Source: Caldisericum exile_A (GTDB lineage: Bacteria > Caldisericota > Caldisericia > Caldisericales > Caldisericaceae). From it: a stretch of DNA of 64,000 nt. Shown one piece after another: positions 25,329-34,746 of this stretch; the first letter of the stretch is position 1; every line of letters begins with the position of its first letter. The DNA lies in contig NZ_JBLOBF010000004.1 of the NCBI RefSeq assembly GCF_047785965.1, positions 1 to 64,000 of the forward strand, read 5' to 3'. The translations under genes and the position numbers were made by a program. The notes beneath the pieces were generated by a model. It saw only the letters and a program-made list of their open reading frames with translations. It was not told where the DNA came from and did not search any database.

Positions 25329-26548
25329 ATAACATAAATATCTTCCTTTTAATTTCACTTCTGATATCTTTAACTTTTGCTTTTTATTTTTTCTACAGGA
25401 TAAATGAGTTAAGTAAAAAAATTAAAAGACAAGAAATAATTTTAAACGGTGCTCAAAAACTTTCGCGGATGTTGTACGAACTTGAAGAACAAGAAAATTT
25501 TTTAAGAGAGATGTGGGATATACTTAAAACAGTTACAAATGCCGATGAATTCACTTACTTTAAATTTGATGGTATCGATACGCTTATTCCAGAGTATGTA
25601 GAGGGAATCTATAGAGATCAAATTTTGAAGACAAGATTGAAGTTAGGTGAAGGGTTCTCAGGTAAAGTTGCATTAGAAAAGACCCCAAAATACTTAAACA
25701 GTGCAAACAAAAGTAACATTGCAAAGCATATACCCGGAACACCAAATGAGGACTCTGCACTTCTTGCAGTACCGATAGTGTTTAACGATGAACTCTATGG
25801 AGTTATACTTCTTACAAAGCTTGGAAACAAAAAATTTAATGAAGAAGAGCTAAACAGGACAGAAACGCTTGTCAATATGGCAGCATCACTTATAGCAGAA
25901 ATTCGGTTGGTAAATACAATAAAAAATAGTTTTATTGAGATGCTTAAAGTATTGATTACTGCTGTGGAATTAAAAGACACCTATACCGCAGGACACTCAC
26001 TGAGAGTTTCAAAAATTGCAGAGATTATTGCAGAAAACATGGGACTGCCAGCCACTGAAATTGCAAGATGTAGAATTGGGGGACTTCTCCACGACATAGG
26101 AAAAATTGGTATAAAAGAGGATATTCTTAAAAATGGCACCCCCCTTACACCAGAGCTACGGGAGGATATCATTAAACATCCTGAGTTAGGATACAAATTA
26201 ATTAAAAAGCTTAAAATACTTGAAAGTGTTGCAGAAACTGTGCTTTATCATCATGAATGGTTTAATGGTAAAGGCTATCCTTTTCGCTTAAAAGACAGTG
26301 AAATACCTATCTCAAGTAGAATTGTCCATGTAGCAGATGCAATTGATGCAATGGTATCTGGAAGACCTCATTCCAAAAGAAAAACTCTTAATGAAGCAAT
26401 GGAAGAACTTATTAGGTTTAGTGGGATTCAATTTGACCCATTGGTTGTTAAAGTTGCGCTACAATCAAAAGAGGAGATTGAAAGTATTTTAAAAGAAGAC
26501 ATTAAAGAATCTATCTTAGATGACGAAAAACTTTTTGAAATTCTATAA
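25325..26548 (+). CDS. Membrane-anchored GAF/HD-GYP protein (c-di-GMP phosphodiesterase candidate)
   Basis: This 407-residue protein has a TM helix (about 5-24), a short coiled-coil, and a GAF sensor (about 45-195). The HD-GYP domain (205-380) has AGHSLRVSK, LLHDIGKIGI (HD), KHPELGY, a YHHEWFNGKGYP motif and HVADAIDAM. The metal ligands and GYP are intact, so it should hydrolyse c-di-GMP to pGpG/GMP. It starts inside the ychF stop codon (ATGA). It is followed by two GGDEF proteins, giving a make-and-break c-di-GMP set just upstream of a polysaccharide cassette. Confidence 0.88.
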   Translation: MNNINIFLLISLLISLTFAFYFFYRINELSKKIKRQEIILNGAQKLSRMLYELEEQENFLREMWDILKTVTNADEFTYFKFDGIDTLIPEYVEGIYRDQILKTRLKLGEGFSGKVALEKTPKYLNSANKSNIAKHIPGTPNEDSALLAVPIVFNDELYGVILLTKLGNKKFNEEELNRTETLVNMAASLIAEIRLVNTIKNSFIEMLKVLITAVELKDTYTAGHSLRVSKIAEIIAENMGLPATEIARCRIGGLLHDIGKIGIKEDILKNGTPLTPELREDIIKHPELGYKLIKKLKILESVAETVLYHHEWFNGKGYPFRLKDSEIPISSRIVHVADAIDAMVSGRPHSKRKTLNEAMEELIRFSGIQFDPLVVKVALQSKEEIESILKEDIKESILDDEKLFEIL

Positions 26549-26870
26549 GGTCATAGTAAGAGTTTTATCTTTATTTTTGCTACTAACATTAGTTTATATA
26601 TTTATTGTTTTAATGATTAAAACAAACGAATTAGGATTTGTAAAAAGCTTTGTTGCTTTAGCTTTTTTAATTTCATTTACTTTCTTTGCTTTGCAACACA
26701 TTTCATTAAAAGAGTTAGAAGGACTTGAATCAAAAGTTGAGAAGATGACAATTGAAAATAAAATTAAGGAAGATCTTCTTAAAAAATCAAACATTGAAGA
26801 AGTATTTGCAATTTTGAAAAACTATTTTAAAAATTTGAATTGCGTTCTTGAAGTTTTTATAAAAGATTAA
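26520..26870 (+). pseudogene. N-terminal part of a frameshifted GGDEF protein
   Basis: This 116-codon frame encodes two transmembrane helices (about 10-32 and 38-58) and a Lys/Glu coiled-coil, then stops at IKD. The +1 frame continues smoothly from the same point (KNEVIPKKNSANKNINQSDL). It runs open into the GAF-GGDEF gene beginning at 27004. One extra T in GATTAAAAATG near 26867 would explain the break. I infer that 26520-28074 was, or is, a single membrane-bound diguanylate cyclase gene. It overlaps the HD-GYP gene end by 29 nt. Confidence 0.65.
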
Positions 26871-27003
26871 AAATGAAGTCATACCTAAGAAAAATAGTGC
26901 GAATAAAAATATCAACCAAAGCGATCTTGAAGATGTTGTTAAATGCAAATTTGGAGATTTAAAGTGCATTTTCATAATTAAGAGTTTATCAAATAAAACG
27001 GAT

Positions 27004-28074
27004 ATGCATGAAGTAAAAAATAGTTTGGAGAATTTTCTCCCTCTCATTGAAACCTTAATTACATTAAAAGAAAACAGAGAAAATATTGAAAAGCAACAAA
27101 ATTATTTGCTAAGAATAAACAATCTTATAGAGTATTCAATAAAAATTAGTAATACTTTAGTGCTTGAAGAGACATACATGTGGATTATCAAGGCATCGAG
27201 TGTCCTTTTTGGAGCAGATTCTGTAAGTATTCTTGACACTTCAAATGGTAAGGGGCTTTACAGATTCTTGGGTTCAAAAGGTTTGGACTTAGAAAAATTA
27301 ACGGAAATTGAAAATAAGATAAATTCCCCATATTTTGGGAAGCATATTGATGCAATTGTGAAAACTGGAAAAATAAACTACATTCCAAATACCAATGAAT
27401 TTCCAGGATGGGCAGTTACAAGCGAGAATTCAAAATCATGGTTGGGAATTCCTCTTTCAGACTTAGAAAATAACGTTTTTATTGTCATTAATATTGGTAA
27501 AGATATTCCAAATTATTACACAATAGATGATGTAAAATTTGCTGAAACTTTCCAAAAGACTGTAAACATAGCAATTGCTAAGAACCTGCTACTTGAAAGA
27601 TACCGTATGGATTCAATAACAGATCCGCTTACAAAACTTTATAACAGAAGGGAATTTGAAAATAGGCTTTTATATGAGATTACACAGGCTCAACGATACC
27701 AAACGAAATTTACACTTCTCCTTATGGATCTTGACAGATTTAAAAGTCTAAACGATACATTTGGACATCTTGTTGGTGATACTTTTTTGAGAGAGTTTGC
27801 TGATGTTTTGAGAAATTCAATAAGAGCCTCTGATATCGCTTTTCGTATAGGAGGAGATGAGTTTGCAGCTATTTTAACACATGCAGATAAAATAAAAGCA
27901 GTACAAATAGCTAAGCGTATTAAAAGCAATCTTTCAAAGATTGACTTGGGAGTTTCTTTTAAACCAAGCGTTTCTATTGGTATTAAAGAATATAACAATG
28001 AAAGCCGTGATGAATTAATAATAGAATGCGATAGACTTCTCTATGTAGAAGAATTAAGAAGCCATGGATCATAA
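27004..28074 (+). CDS. GAF-GGDEF diguanylate cyclase (C-part of frameshifted gene)
   Basis: This 356-codon frame from the first available ATG has a coiled-coil start and a GAF domain (about 45-185). The GGDEF domain (about 200-345) has an intact active site RIGGDEFAAIL and an RASD inhibitory site exactly five residues upstream. It should make c-di-GMP under product inhibition. There is no SD at 27004 and the frame is open back to 26872, so the natural N-terminus is probably the two-TM segment at 26520 (see that entry). The end LLYVEELRSHGS is atypical; GGDEF domains usually finish ALY-AK--GRN. Confidence 0.8.
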   Translation: MHEVKNSLENFLPLIETLITLKENRENIEKQQNYLLRINNLIEYSIKISNTLVLEETYMWIIKASSVLFGADSVSILDTSNGKGLYRFLGSKGLDLEKLTEIENKINSPYFGKHIDAIVKTGKINYIPNTNEFPGWAVTSENSKSWLGIPLSDLENNVFIVINIGKDIPNYYTIDDVKFAETFQKTVNIAIAKNLLLERYRMDSITDPLTKLYNRREFENRLLYEITQAQRYQTKFTLLLMDLDRFKSLNDTFGHLVGDTFLREFADVLRNSIRASDIAFRIGGDEFAAILTHADKIKAVQIAKRIKSNLSKIDLGVSFKPSVSIGIKEYNNESRDELIIECDRLLYVEELRSHGS

Positions 28075-29038
28075 TCTAATAGGAATATTAAAGGCAATTG
28101 CGGAATTAGAGGAGAGGCTTACAATTGAAGAAGCACTTTGGAAAATAACAAATTTAGCGTTCATTGTCTTTAACGCAGAATCAGCAACTATTATTGATGT
28201 CTCTCAAAAACCTTACCACTTTGTTGCTTTTAAAAATATTGATAACATTGCTGCAAGTGTACTTGAGAAACATTTGAGCGAAGGAAGCGTTGGCGGACAT
28301 CTTGAAGTTATTAAAGATACTCAAAAGCCCCTTATAATTCCTGATACATCAAAATACGGTTTTTGGCTAAAAGTTGGTAAATATCCATTATCTTGGATTG
28401 GAATACCAATAATATTAGATAATAGAGTCAGTTATATTGTTAATATCGATAGCTATTCTCCAAACACTTACAATGAAGATTTTTGGGAAATTGCTCTTGT
28501 TTTTTCTGAATTAATTTCAAGCGCTGTTAAGAAAAATAAACTCGTTGAAGAATTTTTTAGAACTGCAACTCTTGATAAGCTGACTGAGGTGCAAACAAGG
28601 CAACAGCTGTATCATATTCTTAATAAAAATATTGATAGATACAGAAGATATGGAAGCAGGTTTTCATGTCTAATGCTTGACCTTGATAAGTTTAAGTATA
28701 TAAACGATACCTTTGGACACGAAATAGGTGATAAGGCTCTTGTTGCTTTTTCCAAGGCGTTAAAAGAAAACCTAAGACAATATGACTACATCTTTAGATT
28801 TGGTGGAGACGAGTTTCTAATAAAACTTGAAGAAGCAGACGGAAAAGAGGCTTTTCAAATCGCAAAAAGACTAAGAGAGGCTATTCTATCCATAAACATT
28901 GACGGAAAAATCAATCTTTCAACATCAATTGGGATAAAAGAATACAAGGGAGAATCATTAGAAGATTTTCTTAAAAGCCTTGACAAAGCGCTATATCAAG
29001 CAAAGAAAACAGACACTGGTATAATGATTACTAACTAA
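28064..29038 (+). CDS. GAF-GGDEF diguanylate cyclase
   Basis: This 324-residue cytoplasmic protein has a GAF domain (about 15-165) and a GGDEF domain (170-320). The GGDEF domain has an intact FRFGGDEFLIK active site and an RQYD inhibitory site five residues upstream. DLDKFKYINDTFGHEIGDKAL is the conserved metal/base-binding segment. It starts 11 nt inside the preceding GGDEF gene. It looks like a duplicated neighbour without a membrane anchor. It converges with the GHL10-like gene (4-nt overlap at the 3' ends). Confidence 0.9.
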   Translation: MDHNLIGILKAIAELEERLTIEEALWKITNLAFIVFNAESATIIDVSQKPYHFVAFKNIDNIAASVLEKHLSEGSVGGHLEVIKDTQKPLIIPDTSKYGFWLKVGKYPLSWIGIPIILDNRVSYIVNIDSYSPNTYNEDFWEIALVFSELISSAVKKNKLVEEFFRTATLDKLTEVQTRQQLYHILNKNIDRYRRYGSRFSCLMLDLDKFKYINDTFGHEIGDKALVAFSKALKENLRQYDYIFRFGGDEFLIKLEEADGKEAFQIAKRLREAILSINIDGKINLSTSIGIKEYKGESLEDFLKSLDKALYQAKKTDTGIMITN

Positions 29039-30681
29039 TCCACTCTAATGATTCCTCTTATAGTTATACTTTTAGTAGATTCATCCCAATCAACTTTAAA
29101 ATTAAATGCCTCCCTAACAAACCTCAAAGGCACAAAAGTTCTTGAGTTTTCTATGAAAGGTGCGGTATCCATCGAAAGTTCATTTCCAAAAGATTTATAT
29201 ATATTACTTCCAATTTTTAAAATTATATTTCCATTGTCCAACAAAACTTCTTTTTTCTTTGGATCATATGAAACTTTAAAACCTACTGCTTCTCCTAAAA
29301 ATCTAACAGGTACGAATGTTCGTGAATCTCTTATAATTGGGCTAACATCCATTGAATACCTTTCCCCATTTACAAAATATGACAAATCTTCGACTTTAAA
29401 AACAAGTGTATAAAATTTATAAAAATGCTTTATAATAACCTCATTTTCTGCGTTTGGTACAAAGTTGTCGTTAAAGATTGTTTTTTCTTTTCTTGTATTC
29501 CCAAGATTATTTTTTACAGTATATAAGACTTCCCTGCCTTCTTCCAACGGATTTTCTAAAATTAAATCTCCCATATTAAAGAGAGGATATCTAAATAATA
29601 CTACACCAGAAGAATAAAGGTAAGCATTGAAAATTTCAAGTTCAGTATCTTTCAAAGAAATACCACTTGGATTTACGCCAACGAATGTTTCAAGATTTCC
29701 TTTCGTCAATGATTTAATCTTATTTGTGACAACTGTTACATAGTCTTCTTTCTCTTCAAGGCTTGAAAGGTAAATCATCGGAATCACAAAATCAAGAATT
29801 CCATTAAAGGTATCCCCAAAATAAGAGAAATTAACCTTTTGATATGCATATGTTTTTTTAATTGATGGAGAAGTTTCTATTGAGTCATACCTGTAGCCTC
29901 GTGAAACAAGAAATGCACCAAATTTGAGATTTGTCCTTTTTTGTGAGGCATAATTTTTTAACTCTATTGCTACATCTTTAAGAACACGTTCCCTCAAATT
30001 TACCCAATTTACAATATCCTTATCTTTTTTCTCATAAAGTATAAACATTGTTTTCCAATCAGCAGGTTTTATAAAGGTTTTGTAGGCAACACTTTTAACA
30101 TAATCCATATCAATTCCGTTTGACTTTCCCAAAGACACAAACGAATTTGAGAAATCGTAACTTCCATTTGGGTATCGTATATAATCAAAAACGAGTCCAT
30201 CGATATCAAATTTGAGGAGTTCTGAAATAAATAATTTTATATAATTCAAATAATTTTTTGAAAGAAGACTAATATAATAAGTATTTTTTTCATAGCCAAG
30301 GTTCCCCATTAAATCTTCTGGATGTTTTGTTCCATAATTCTTATCCATCATTACAGGAAAATACGCATAGACTTTTAGATTGTATTTTTGAGCGATTTCA
30401 ATTATTTGTGGAAGTGTATCGGTTAAAACGGGGAAATTTTTTGACGGAAAAATAACTTGTCCTTCAGGTGTTTTTACTAAAATGAAAATTGTATTATAGC
30501 CATACTCACTTATTTCCTTTAGTGATTTTTCAATACCTCTCTTGTTTAAATCATCTGCTCTTATACAAAGTCCTTTTAACTTTGTAAGTGTAAGTACATT
30601 GGGAGTAAAAGAATTTGCATTTTTAACCAGAAGCTGCAGGACAATTATTAATATCAAAATTACAATAAAAACTTTTTTCAT
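29035..30681 (-). CDS. Secreted GHL10-like glycoside hydrolase with stalk domains
   Basis: This 548-residue protein has an N-terminal signal peptide/anchor (about 3-24). A GHL10 (DUF187-type) TIM-barrel follows, with LKGLCIRADD, VYAYFPVMMDKNYGTKHPE and the catalytic-region motif DIDGLVFDYIRYPNG near residue 160-175. The C-terminus (about 430-540) holds two copper-amine-oxidase N-terminal-like (stalk) repeats, each with SRTFVPVRFLGEAVGFKVSY-type sequence. Such stalk domains tie proteins to the cell envelope. The substrate is probably a surface or extracellular glycan. It is next to an ABC exporter on the same strand and opposite the polysaccharide cassette. Confidence 0.8.
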   Translation of the reverse strand: MKKVFIVILILIIVLQLLVKNANSFTPNVLTLTKLKGLCIRADDLNKRGIEKSLKEISEYGYNTIFILVKTPEGQVIFPSKNFPVLTDTLPQIIEIAQKYNLKVYAYFPVMMDKNYGTKHPEDLMGNLGYEKNTYYISLLSKNYLNYIKLFISELLKFDIDGLVFDYIRYPNGSYDFSNSFVSLGKSNGIDMDYVKSVAYKTFIKPADWKTMFILYEKKDKDIVNWVNLRERVLKDVAIELKNYASQKRTNLKFGAFLVSRGYRYDSIETSPSIKKTYAYQKVNFSYFGDTFNGILDFVIPMIYLSSLEEKEDYVTVVTNKIKSLTKGNLETFVGVNPSGISLKDTELEIFNAYLYSSGVVLFRYPLFNMGDLILENPLEEGREVLYTVKNNLGNTRKEKTIFNDNFVPNAENEVIIKHFYKFYTLVFKVEDLSYFVNGERYSMDVSPIIRDSRTFVPVRFLGEAVGFKVSYDPKKKEVLLDNGNIILKIGSNIYKSFGNELSMDTAPFIENSRTFVPLRFVREAFNFKVDWDESTKSITIRGIIRVD

Positions 30682-30682
30682 T

Positions 30683-31960
30683 CTACCTTCCTAAAAGGTG
30701 AAATGTAGCCTTCTTTACTTTAGTTGTGAAGATCCTATCAGAGGAGATAATTTTTGTTGCTATTAAAATCGCAATTGCAGAGAATAGTGTAAGATATAAA
30801 ACTCCTATATATACAATTGATTTAGATCCAAAAAGTATTTTTTGCGAGGCAATAAATGGATACGAGAATGGTATAAGATAAACAAGAATTTTAAGAGGTA
30901 TGCTCAAAGTGTCAATGTTGGTAAAAAGTGAAAGGAAATACGGGATCATTATGAGTATCATAAGAGGTGTCAAATACATCTGTGCTGATTTTGTGTCCTC
31001 TGCAAACACTGCAAGGATGCTTGCAAGAGCAAGCGAGGATAAAATTGTAAGAAACAGCAAAAGCCCTATGTAAAAATACTGCGTTGGTGTATAAACAAGG
31101 TTAAGTGCCTTAAGAATTGAAGAGCTTTGCGCAGTAGAAAATTGACCTTGGGAGATCCCGTTAAAGTAACTTCGCATCCCAACAAGATAAAATGCCGAAA
31201 TAATCAAAGCCATAATAGAGGATGCAAGCATTTTGGAGAGCACTATATATGGACGTTTTACAGGAACTGTCATTAAAGTTTCCAGAGTCTTGTTTTCCTT
31301 TTCGCTTGCAATGAGACTCACGATCATTTGAGATGCAAAAATAATAACAAACGCAAGTATTATTGGAATAAATATTACTTGGGACATAAGTAAATTTGAG
31401 ACCATTTCAGGCGATGCTTCGCTCTGTTTTCCATTTACTACAACATATTCTTTAAGCGCTATTGGGTTTTTTACTATCCTTGGATCAATATTTGTAAAAT
31501 TCTTTATGTACATGTCAGAAAGAGTTTCAGAAATAGCAGAAACAACATTTTTTACTCTTGCAGGTTGCGAGACCGACATAACAGAAATTCCTTTAATAAC
31601 GGAGTAAATCTTTATTTCAGGTTGTTTGAACGACTTAATATTTGATTCAAAACCTTGTGGAATTTCAATTATCACATCAATCTTCTTTGAGGTTGCATAG
31701 TTAATTGGATCGACAATACCTCCATAATATACTTCTGGTAATGCAACAGATTTTAAATTCTCAATAAATTGATTTGAAATAACGCTTTTATCGTAATCTA
31801 CTACAAGCACGGGTTCAGGGTTTGTTGCCTTCTTAGTTTCTGTTTGTACAACGTTTCCTATCAAACCATAGAAAATTACGACTATCACCAATGGGACTAA
31901 TAATTGTGGGGTAAGTATTTCTCGTATATCCTTCTTCAAAAGATTAAGAAGATTTTTCAT
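30683..31960 (-). CDS. ABC-2 type exporter permease (NatB-like)
   Basis: This 425-residue membrane protein has one N-terminal TM helix, a large extracytoplasmic domain (about 45-190) and five or six TM helices after 200. LIASEKENKTLETLMTVPVKRPYIVLSKML is the coupling-helix motif typical of NatB/CcmB-type permeases. Its ATG overlaps the stop of the ATPase gene (ATGA). The substrate is unknown; NatAB homologues export Na+ or peptides. Confidence 0.85.
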   Translation of the reverse strand: MKNLLNLLKKDIREILTPQLLVPLVIVVIFYGLIGNVVQTETKKATNPEPVLVVDYDKSVISNQFIENLKSVALPEVYYGGIVDPINYATSKKIDVIIEIPQGFESNIKSFKQPEIKIYSVIKGISVMSVSQPARVKNVVSAISETLSDMYIKNFTNIDPRIVKNPIALKEYVVVNGKQSEASPEMVSNLLMSQVIFIPIILAFVIIFASQMIVSLIASEKENKTLETLMTVPVKRPYIVLSKMLASSIMALIISAFYLVGMRSYFNGISQGQFSTAQSSSILKALNLVYTPTQYFYIGLLLFLTILSSLALASILAVFAEDTKSAQMYLTPLMILIMIPYFLSLFTNIDTLSIPLKILVYLIPFSYPFIASQKILFGSKSIVYIGVLYLTLFSAIAILIATKIISSDRIFTTKVKKATFHLLGR

Positions 31961-32676
31961 TTTACAACCTCCATAAACACTTCTTCAAGGTTGGAAGCGT
32001 TGTATTTTTCTTTGAGTTGTTTTGAAGAGCCTATATCAAGTATTTTTCCTTTATCAATCAAAGCAACTCTATCAGAAAGATATTCAACTTCAAGCATATT
32101 GTGAGATGAGAGCAACACCGTTATACCATTTTTTACGAAGTCTTTTATTATGTTTCTTACCTCTATTGAATTTATCACATCAAGTCCAGATGTTGGTTCA
32201 TCAAGAATTGCAAGCTTTGGGAGATGCATCAATGCTCTTGCTAAAAGAAGTTTCCTCGTCATACCTTTGCTGTATGTAGATACCTTATCTTTAATTCTAT
32301 CACCAAGACTTGCAATACTTATACCTCTCTCTAAAATTTCGTCAAATTCTTTCTTATCACTTGCATAGAAACCTGCCATGAATTGAAGATACCCAAAACC
32401 TGTAAGCGTTTTGTAGGCACCTGCTTCCTCTGGAAGATAACTTATGATAGTTCTGATTTTTTCGTCATCTTTTCCCAACTCGTAACCAAAAATTTTTACA
32501 TCTCCTGCATTTTTTCTTATAATCGTTGAAAGAATTCTTAAGGTAGTTGTTTTACCAGCACCATTTGGTCCAATAAGGCCGAATATTTCTCCTTCGTGGA
32601 CTTCGAAACTGATGCCGTCAACTGCTTTAACATCTCCATAGTACTTTGTGAGATTTTGCACAGCAATAGCTTCCAT
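31957..32676 (-). CDS. ABC exporter ATP-binding protein (NatA-like)
   Basis: This 239-residue ATPase has Walker A GPNGAGKTT (about 34-42), Q-loop SYLPEEAG, signature YSKGMTRKLLLARAL, Walker B LAILDEPTSGLD and switch His SSHNM. It belongs to the DRA/NatA exporter branch. GGAGG lies 8 nt before the ATG, with a TATAAT further upstream in the divergent promoter region shared with the 32768 gene. It pairs with the NatB-like permease. Confidence 0.9.
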   Translation of the reverse strand: MEAIAVQNLTKYYGDVKAVDGISFEVHEGEIFGLIGPNGAGKTTTLRILSTIIRKNAGDVKIFGYELGKDDEKIRTIISYLPEEAGAYKTLTGFGYLQFMAGFYASDKKEFDEILERGISIASLGDRIKDKVSTYSKGMTRKLLLARALMHLPKLAILDEPTSGLDVINSIEVRNIIKDFVKNGITVLLSSHNMLEVEYLSDRVALIDKGKILDIGSSKQLKEKYNASNLEEVFMEVVK

Positions 32677-32733
32677 AAATTACCTCCTTAAAAGCACTTA
32701 TCTATTATAACATTTTTTTGCAAATTAAAAAAC

Positions 32734-32761
32734 TTGTAATCCAAAAAATTTTTTTTATAAT
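32734..32761 (+). promoter_or_regulatory. Promoter of the polysaccharide cassette
   Basis: TTGTAA (32734-32739), 16 nt, TATAAT (32756-32761). Only 6 nt separate the -10 box from the ATG at 32768, so transcription would begin at or next to the start codon. Confidence 0.5.
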
Positions 32762-32767
32762 AATGCG

Positions 32768-33499
32768 ATGGTTGAAAAATTTACACCTCACCGCGCCATA
32801 AGAAAAGTAAAAATAGACAGAAGCGAGATTATATTTGTAGCTATTTATACAATTATTTTGGAAATTTTATTTTACCTTTTAGTCCCTAAAATAACATATT
32901 TTTGGGGAAATTATACAAAAACCATACTAAATTTAAATTATTCGAGTATCATTGGAACGGAATATTTCAATTTATATGTTCTTGATACGATAGGCACATT
33001 TCCAAAATTCAGTTTCTCTTTCTTCAGTTTACTTATATCTACTGCCATACTTTTTGTGCTTCTTATTCAAAGACCACATATGATGAAGTATTTCCTTATT
33101 TATATTGACTCCGTAATTATTGTGTCTTCATTCTACTTCTTAATTTTCAAACAATTTTTTCCGTACACGCTTACAAAACTACTAGAGATGTTAACTTATA
33201 TGCAGGCTTCAAATCTCATTCTATTTCCTATAGTTAGTGCTCTGTCTATAATATTCTTCAAAACAAAAATTTACAAAAAGATATTATTTATTACTTTTGT
33301 AGTTCTGTATGCCTTTTTGGTCGATACTGTAAGATATATAGTGTTTGTGTTTATAACAAAAAATCTCAGTTATATTTTCTCTCCTCTCTTCTTTTTTATT
33401 CTTGGACCATACTTTGACAGTTTATATTTTGTATCGTTTTTCTCCTTTTTTGTTTCATTGTCTTCAAAAGATAGCAATGGGGAGATGTTCGAATGGTAA
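32768..33499 (+). CDS. Polytopic membrane protein of the polysaccharide cassette, unknown
   Basis: This 243-residue protein has about six hydrophobic helices (near 22-42, 80-98, 108-128, 150-165, 172-195, 205-228) and short loops. I do not recognise a family. One conserved-looking spot, FLVDTVRYIVFVF, recalls the Arg of exosortase-like proteins. The exosortase Cys is absent, so that label is not justified. It is the first gene of an overlapping four-gene set with a processive glycosyltransferase, a bactofilin-like protein and a deacetylase-like protein. A role in polymer export or assembly is inferred from context only. No SD is present (probably leaderless). Confidence 0.6.
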   Translation: MVEKFTPHRAIRKVKIDRSEIIFVAIYTIILEILFYLLVPKITYFWGNYTKTILNLNYSSIIGTEYFNLYVLDTIGTFPKFSFSFFSLLISTAILFVLLIQRPHMMKYFLIYIDSVIIVSSFYFLIFKQFFPYTLTKLLEMLTYMQASNLILFPIVSALSIIFFKTKIYKKILFITFVVLYAFLVDTVRYIVFVFITKNLSYIFSPLFFFILGPYFDSLYFVSFFSFFVSLSSKDSNGEMFEW

Positions 33500-34746
33500 A
33501 CATAATAATCTTTATAAGTAAGGTTTATGCTTATGTTTTAATGTTCATACTTCTAATATACACGGTAAGGCATTACATCTTTAGCCTCAATAGAGTATTT
33601 GGTAAGCAAAGGATTAGCTATGGAGATATTATTGATTCCGATTTACCATTTGTTTCAGTTCTTATTCCAATGCATAACGAAGAGAAAGTAGCAAAAGATA
33701 TATTAATTTCCCTAACTCTTTCGTCATATCCTAAGGACAAACTTGAAATTATCCCAATAGATGACAGTTCGGAAGATAATACAGCACGTATTCTTAAAGA
33801 GTTTGAGAGTAAATATGATTACATAAGACCACTTTACCGCAACTCCAATAGGAAAGGGAAAGCAGAAGCATTAAATGATGCTTTACGCTTTGCAACTGGT
33901 GATATAATTGTCGTTTTTGACGCAGATTATATACCAGGAAAAGGACTCATAAGAGAACTTGTAATAAACTTTATTGATCCTTCAGTTGGTGCAGTTATGG
34001 GAAGAGTTATACCACTAAATATATCTAAAAACATACTTACTAGATTAATAGACCTTGAGCGAATTGGTGGGTATCAGACAGACCAACAATCAAGATTTAA
34101 TCTAAAGCTTATTCCTCAATATGGTGGCACAACTGGTGCATTTAGAAAAGAACCTGTAGTCCTTACTGGTGGTTTTAAAAACGAAATTCTTGCAGAAGAC
34201 ACAGAATTAACATTCAGACTATATCTCATGGGGTATAAAGTGATATACTCAAACAGAGCAGAATGCTATGAAGAGGTCCCAGAAAGTTGGATCGTGAGAG
34301 CAAGGCAAATAAGAAGATGGTCTTGTGGGCATAACCAAGTGATGTTTTTGTATGTTCCGAAGATCATCTTTTCGAATAAACTAACCATAAAAGAAAAGGT
34401 CGATGGTCTGCTTCTTTTGGGTGTGTATTTTCTCCCATTGCTACTTCTCATAGGTATTGTTAACTCTTTTATACTTTTCTTTTCGGGTGCTTATTTTCAA
34501 TTCATCTTACAAAGTGTGGCTTCGGTTTCTATATTCCAGAGTTTTGGGAATTTTGCGCCATTTTTTGAAATCGCAGTTGGCACATATTTAGATGGAGTAA
34601 CTCACAGAGTAAAATTACTACCTATTTTGGGAATCAATTTCTTCTTTGAAATGTGGTTTTCTTCTTTAGGATTTTTAGATGCTTTGAAATATATTATAAG
34701 TAAGAGAGAAATACATTGGCAAAAGACGGAGAGGTTTAGGGAATGA
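33493..34746 (+). CDS. Processive family-2 glycosyltransferase
   Basis: This 417-residue inner-membrane GT2 of the NodC/BcsA/PgaC type has a TM helix at 8-25. The catalytic domain has VLIPMHNEE, IDDSSEDN, the DxD in FDADYIPG, TGAFR, the base AEDTELTF and the processivity motif QIRRW (about 272-276). C-terminal TM helices (about 305-340, 375-395) follow. It should polymerise a beta-linked polysaccharide from a nucleotide sugar while threading it across the membrane. The sugar cannot be told. The context of a deacetylase-like protein suggests an N-acetylhexosamine polymer (inference). Confidence 0.88.
   Translation: MVNIIIFISKVYAYVLMFILLIYTVRHYIFSLNRVFGKQRISYGDIIDSDLPFVSVLIPMHNEEKVAKDILISLTLSSYPKDKLEIIPIDDSSEDNTARILKEFESKYDYIRPLYRNSNRKGKAEALNDALRFATGDIIVVFDADYIPGKGLIRELVINFIDPSVGAVMGRVIPLNISKNILTRLIDLERIGGYQTDQQSRFNLKLIPQYGGTTGAFRKEPVVLTGGFKNEILAEDTELTFRLYLMGYKVIYSNRAECYEEVPESWIVRARQIRRWSCGHNQVMFLYVPKIIFSNKLTIKEKVDGLLLLGVYFLPLLLLIGIVNSFILFFSGAYFQFILQSVASVSIFQSFGNFAPFFEIAVGTYLDGVTHRVKLLPILGINFFFEMWFSSLGFLDALKYIISKREIHWQKTERFRE

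Noticed and set aside
32768..33499. Exosortase-like identity for the membrane protein
   Set aside because: The catalytic Cys and the usual Cys-Arg-His order are missing; only one Arg segment is reminiscent.
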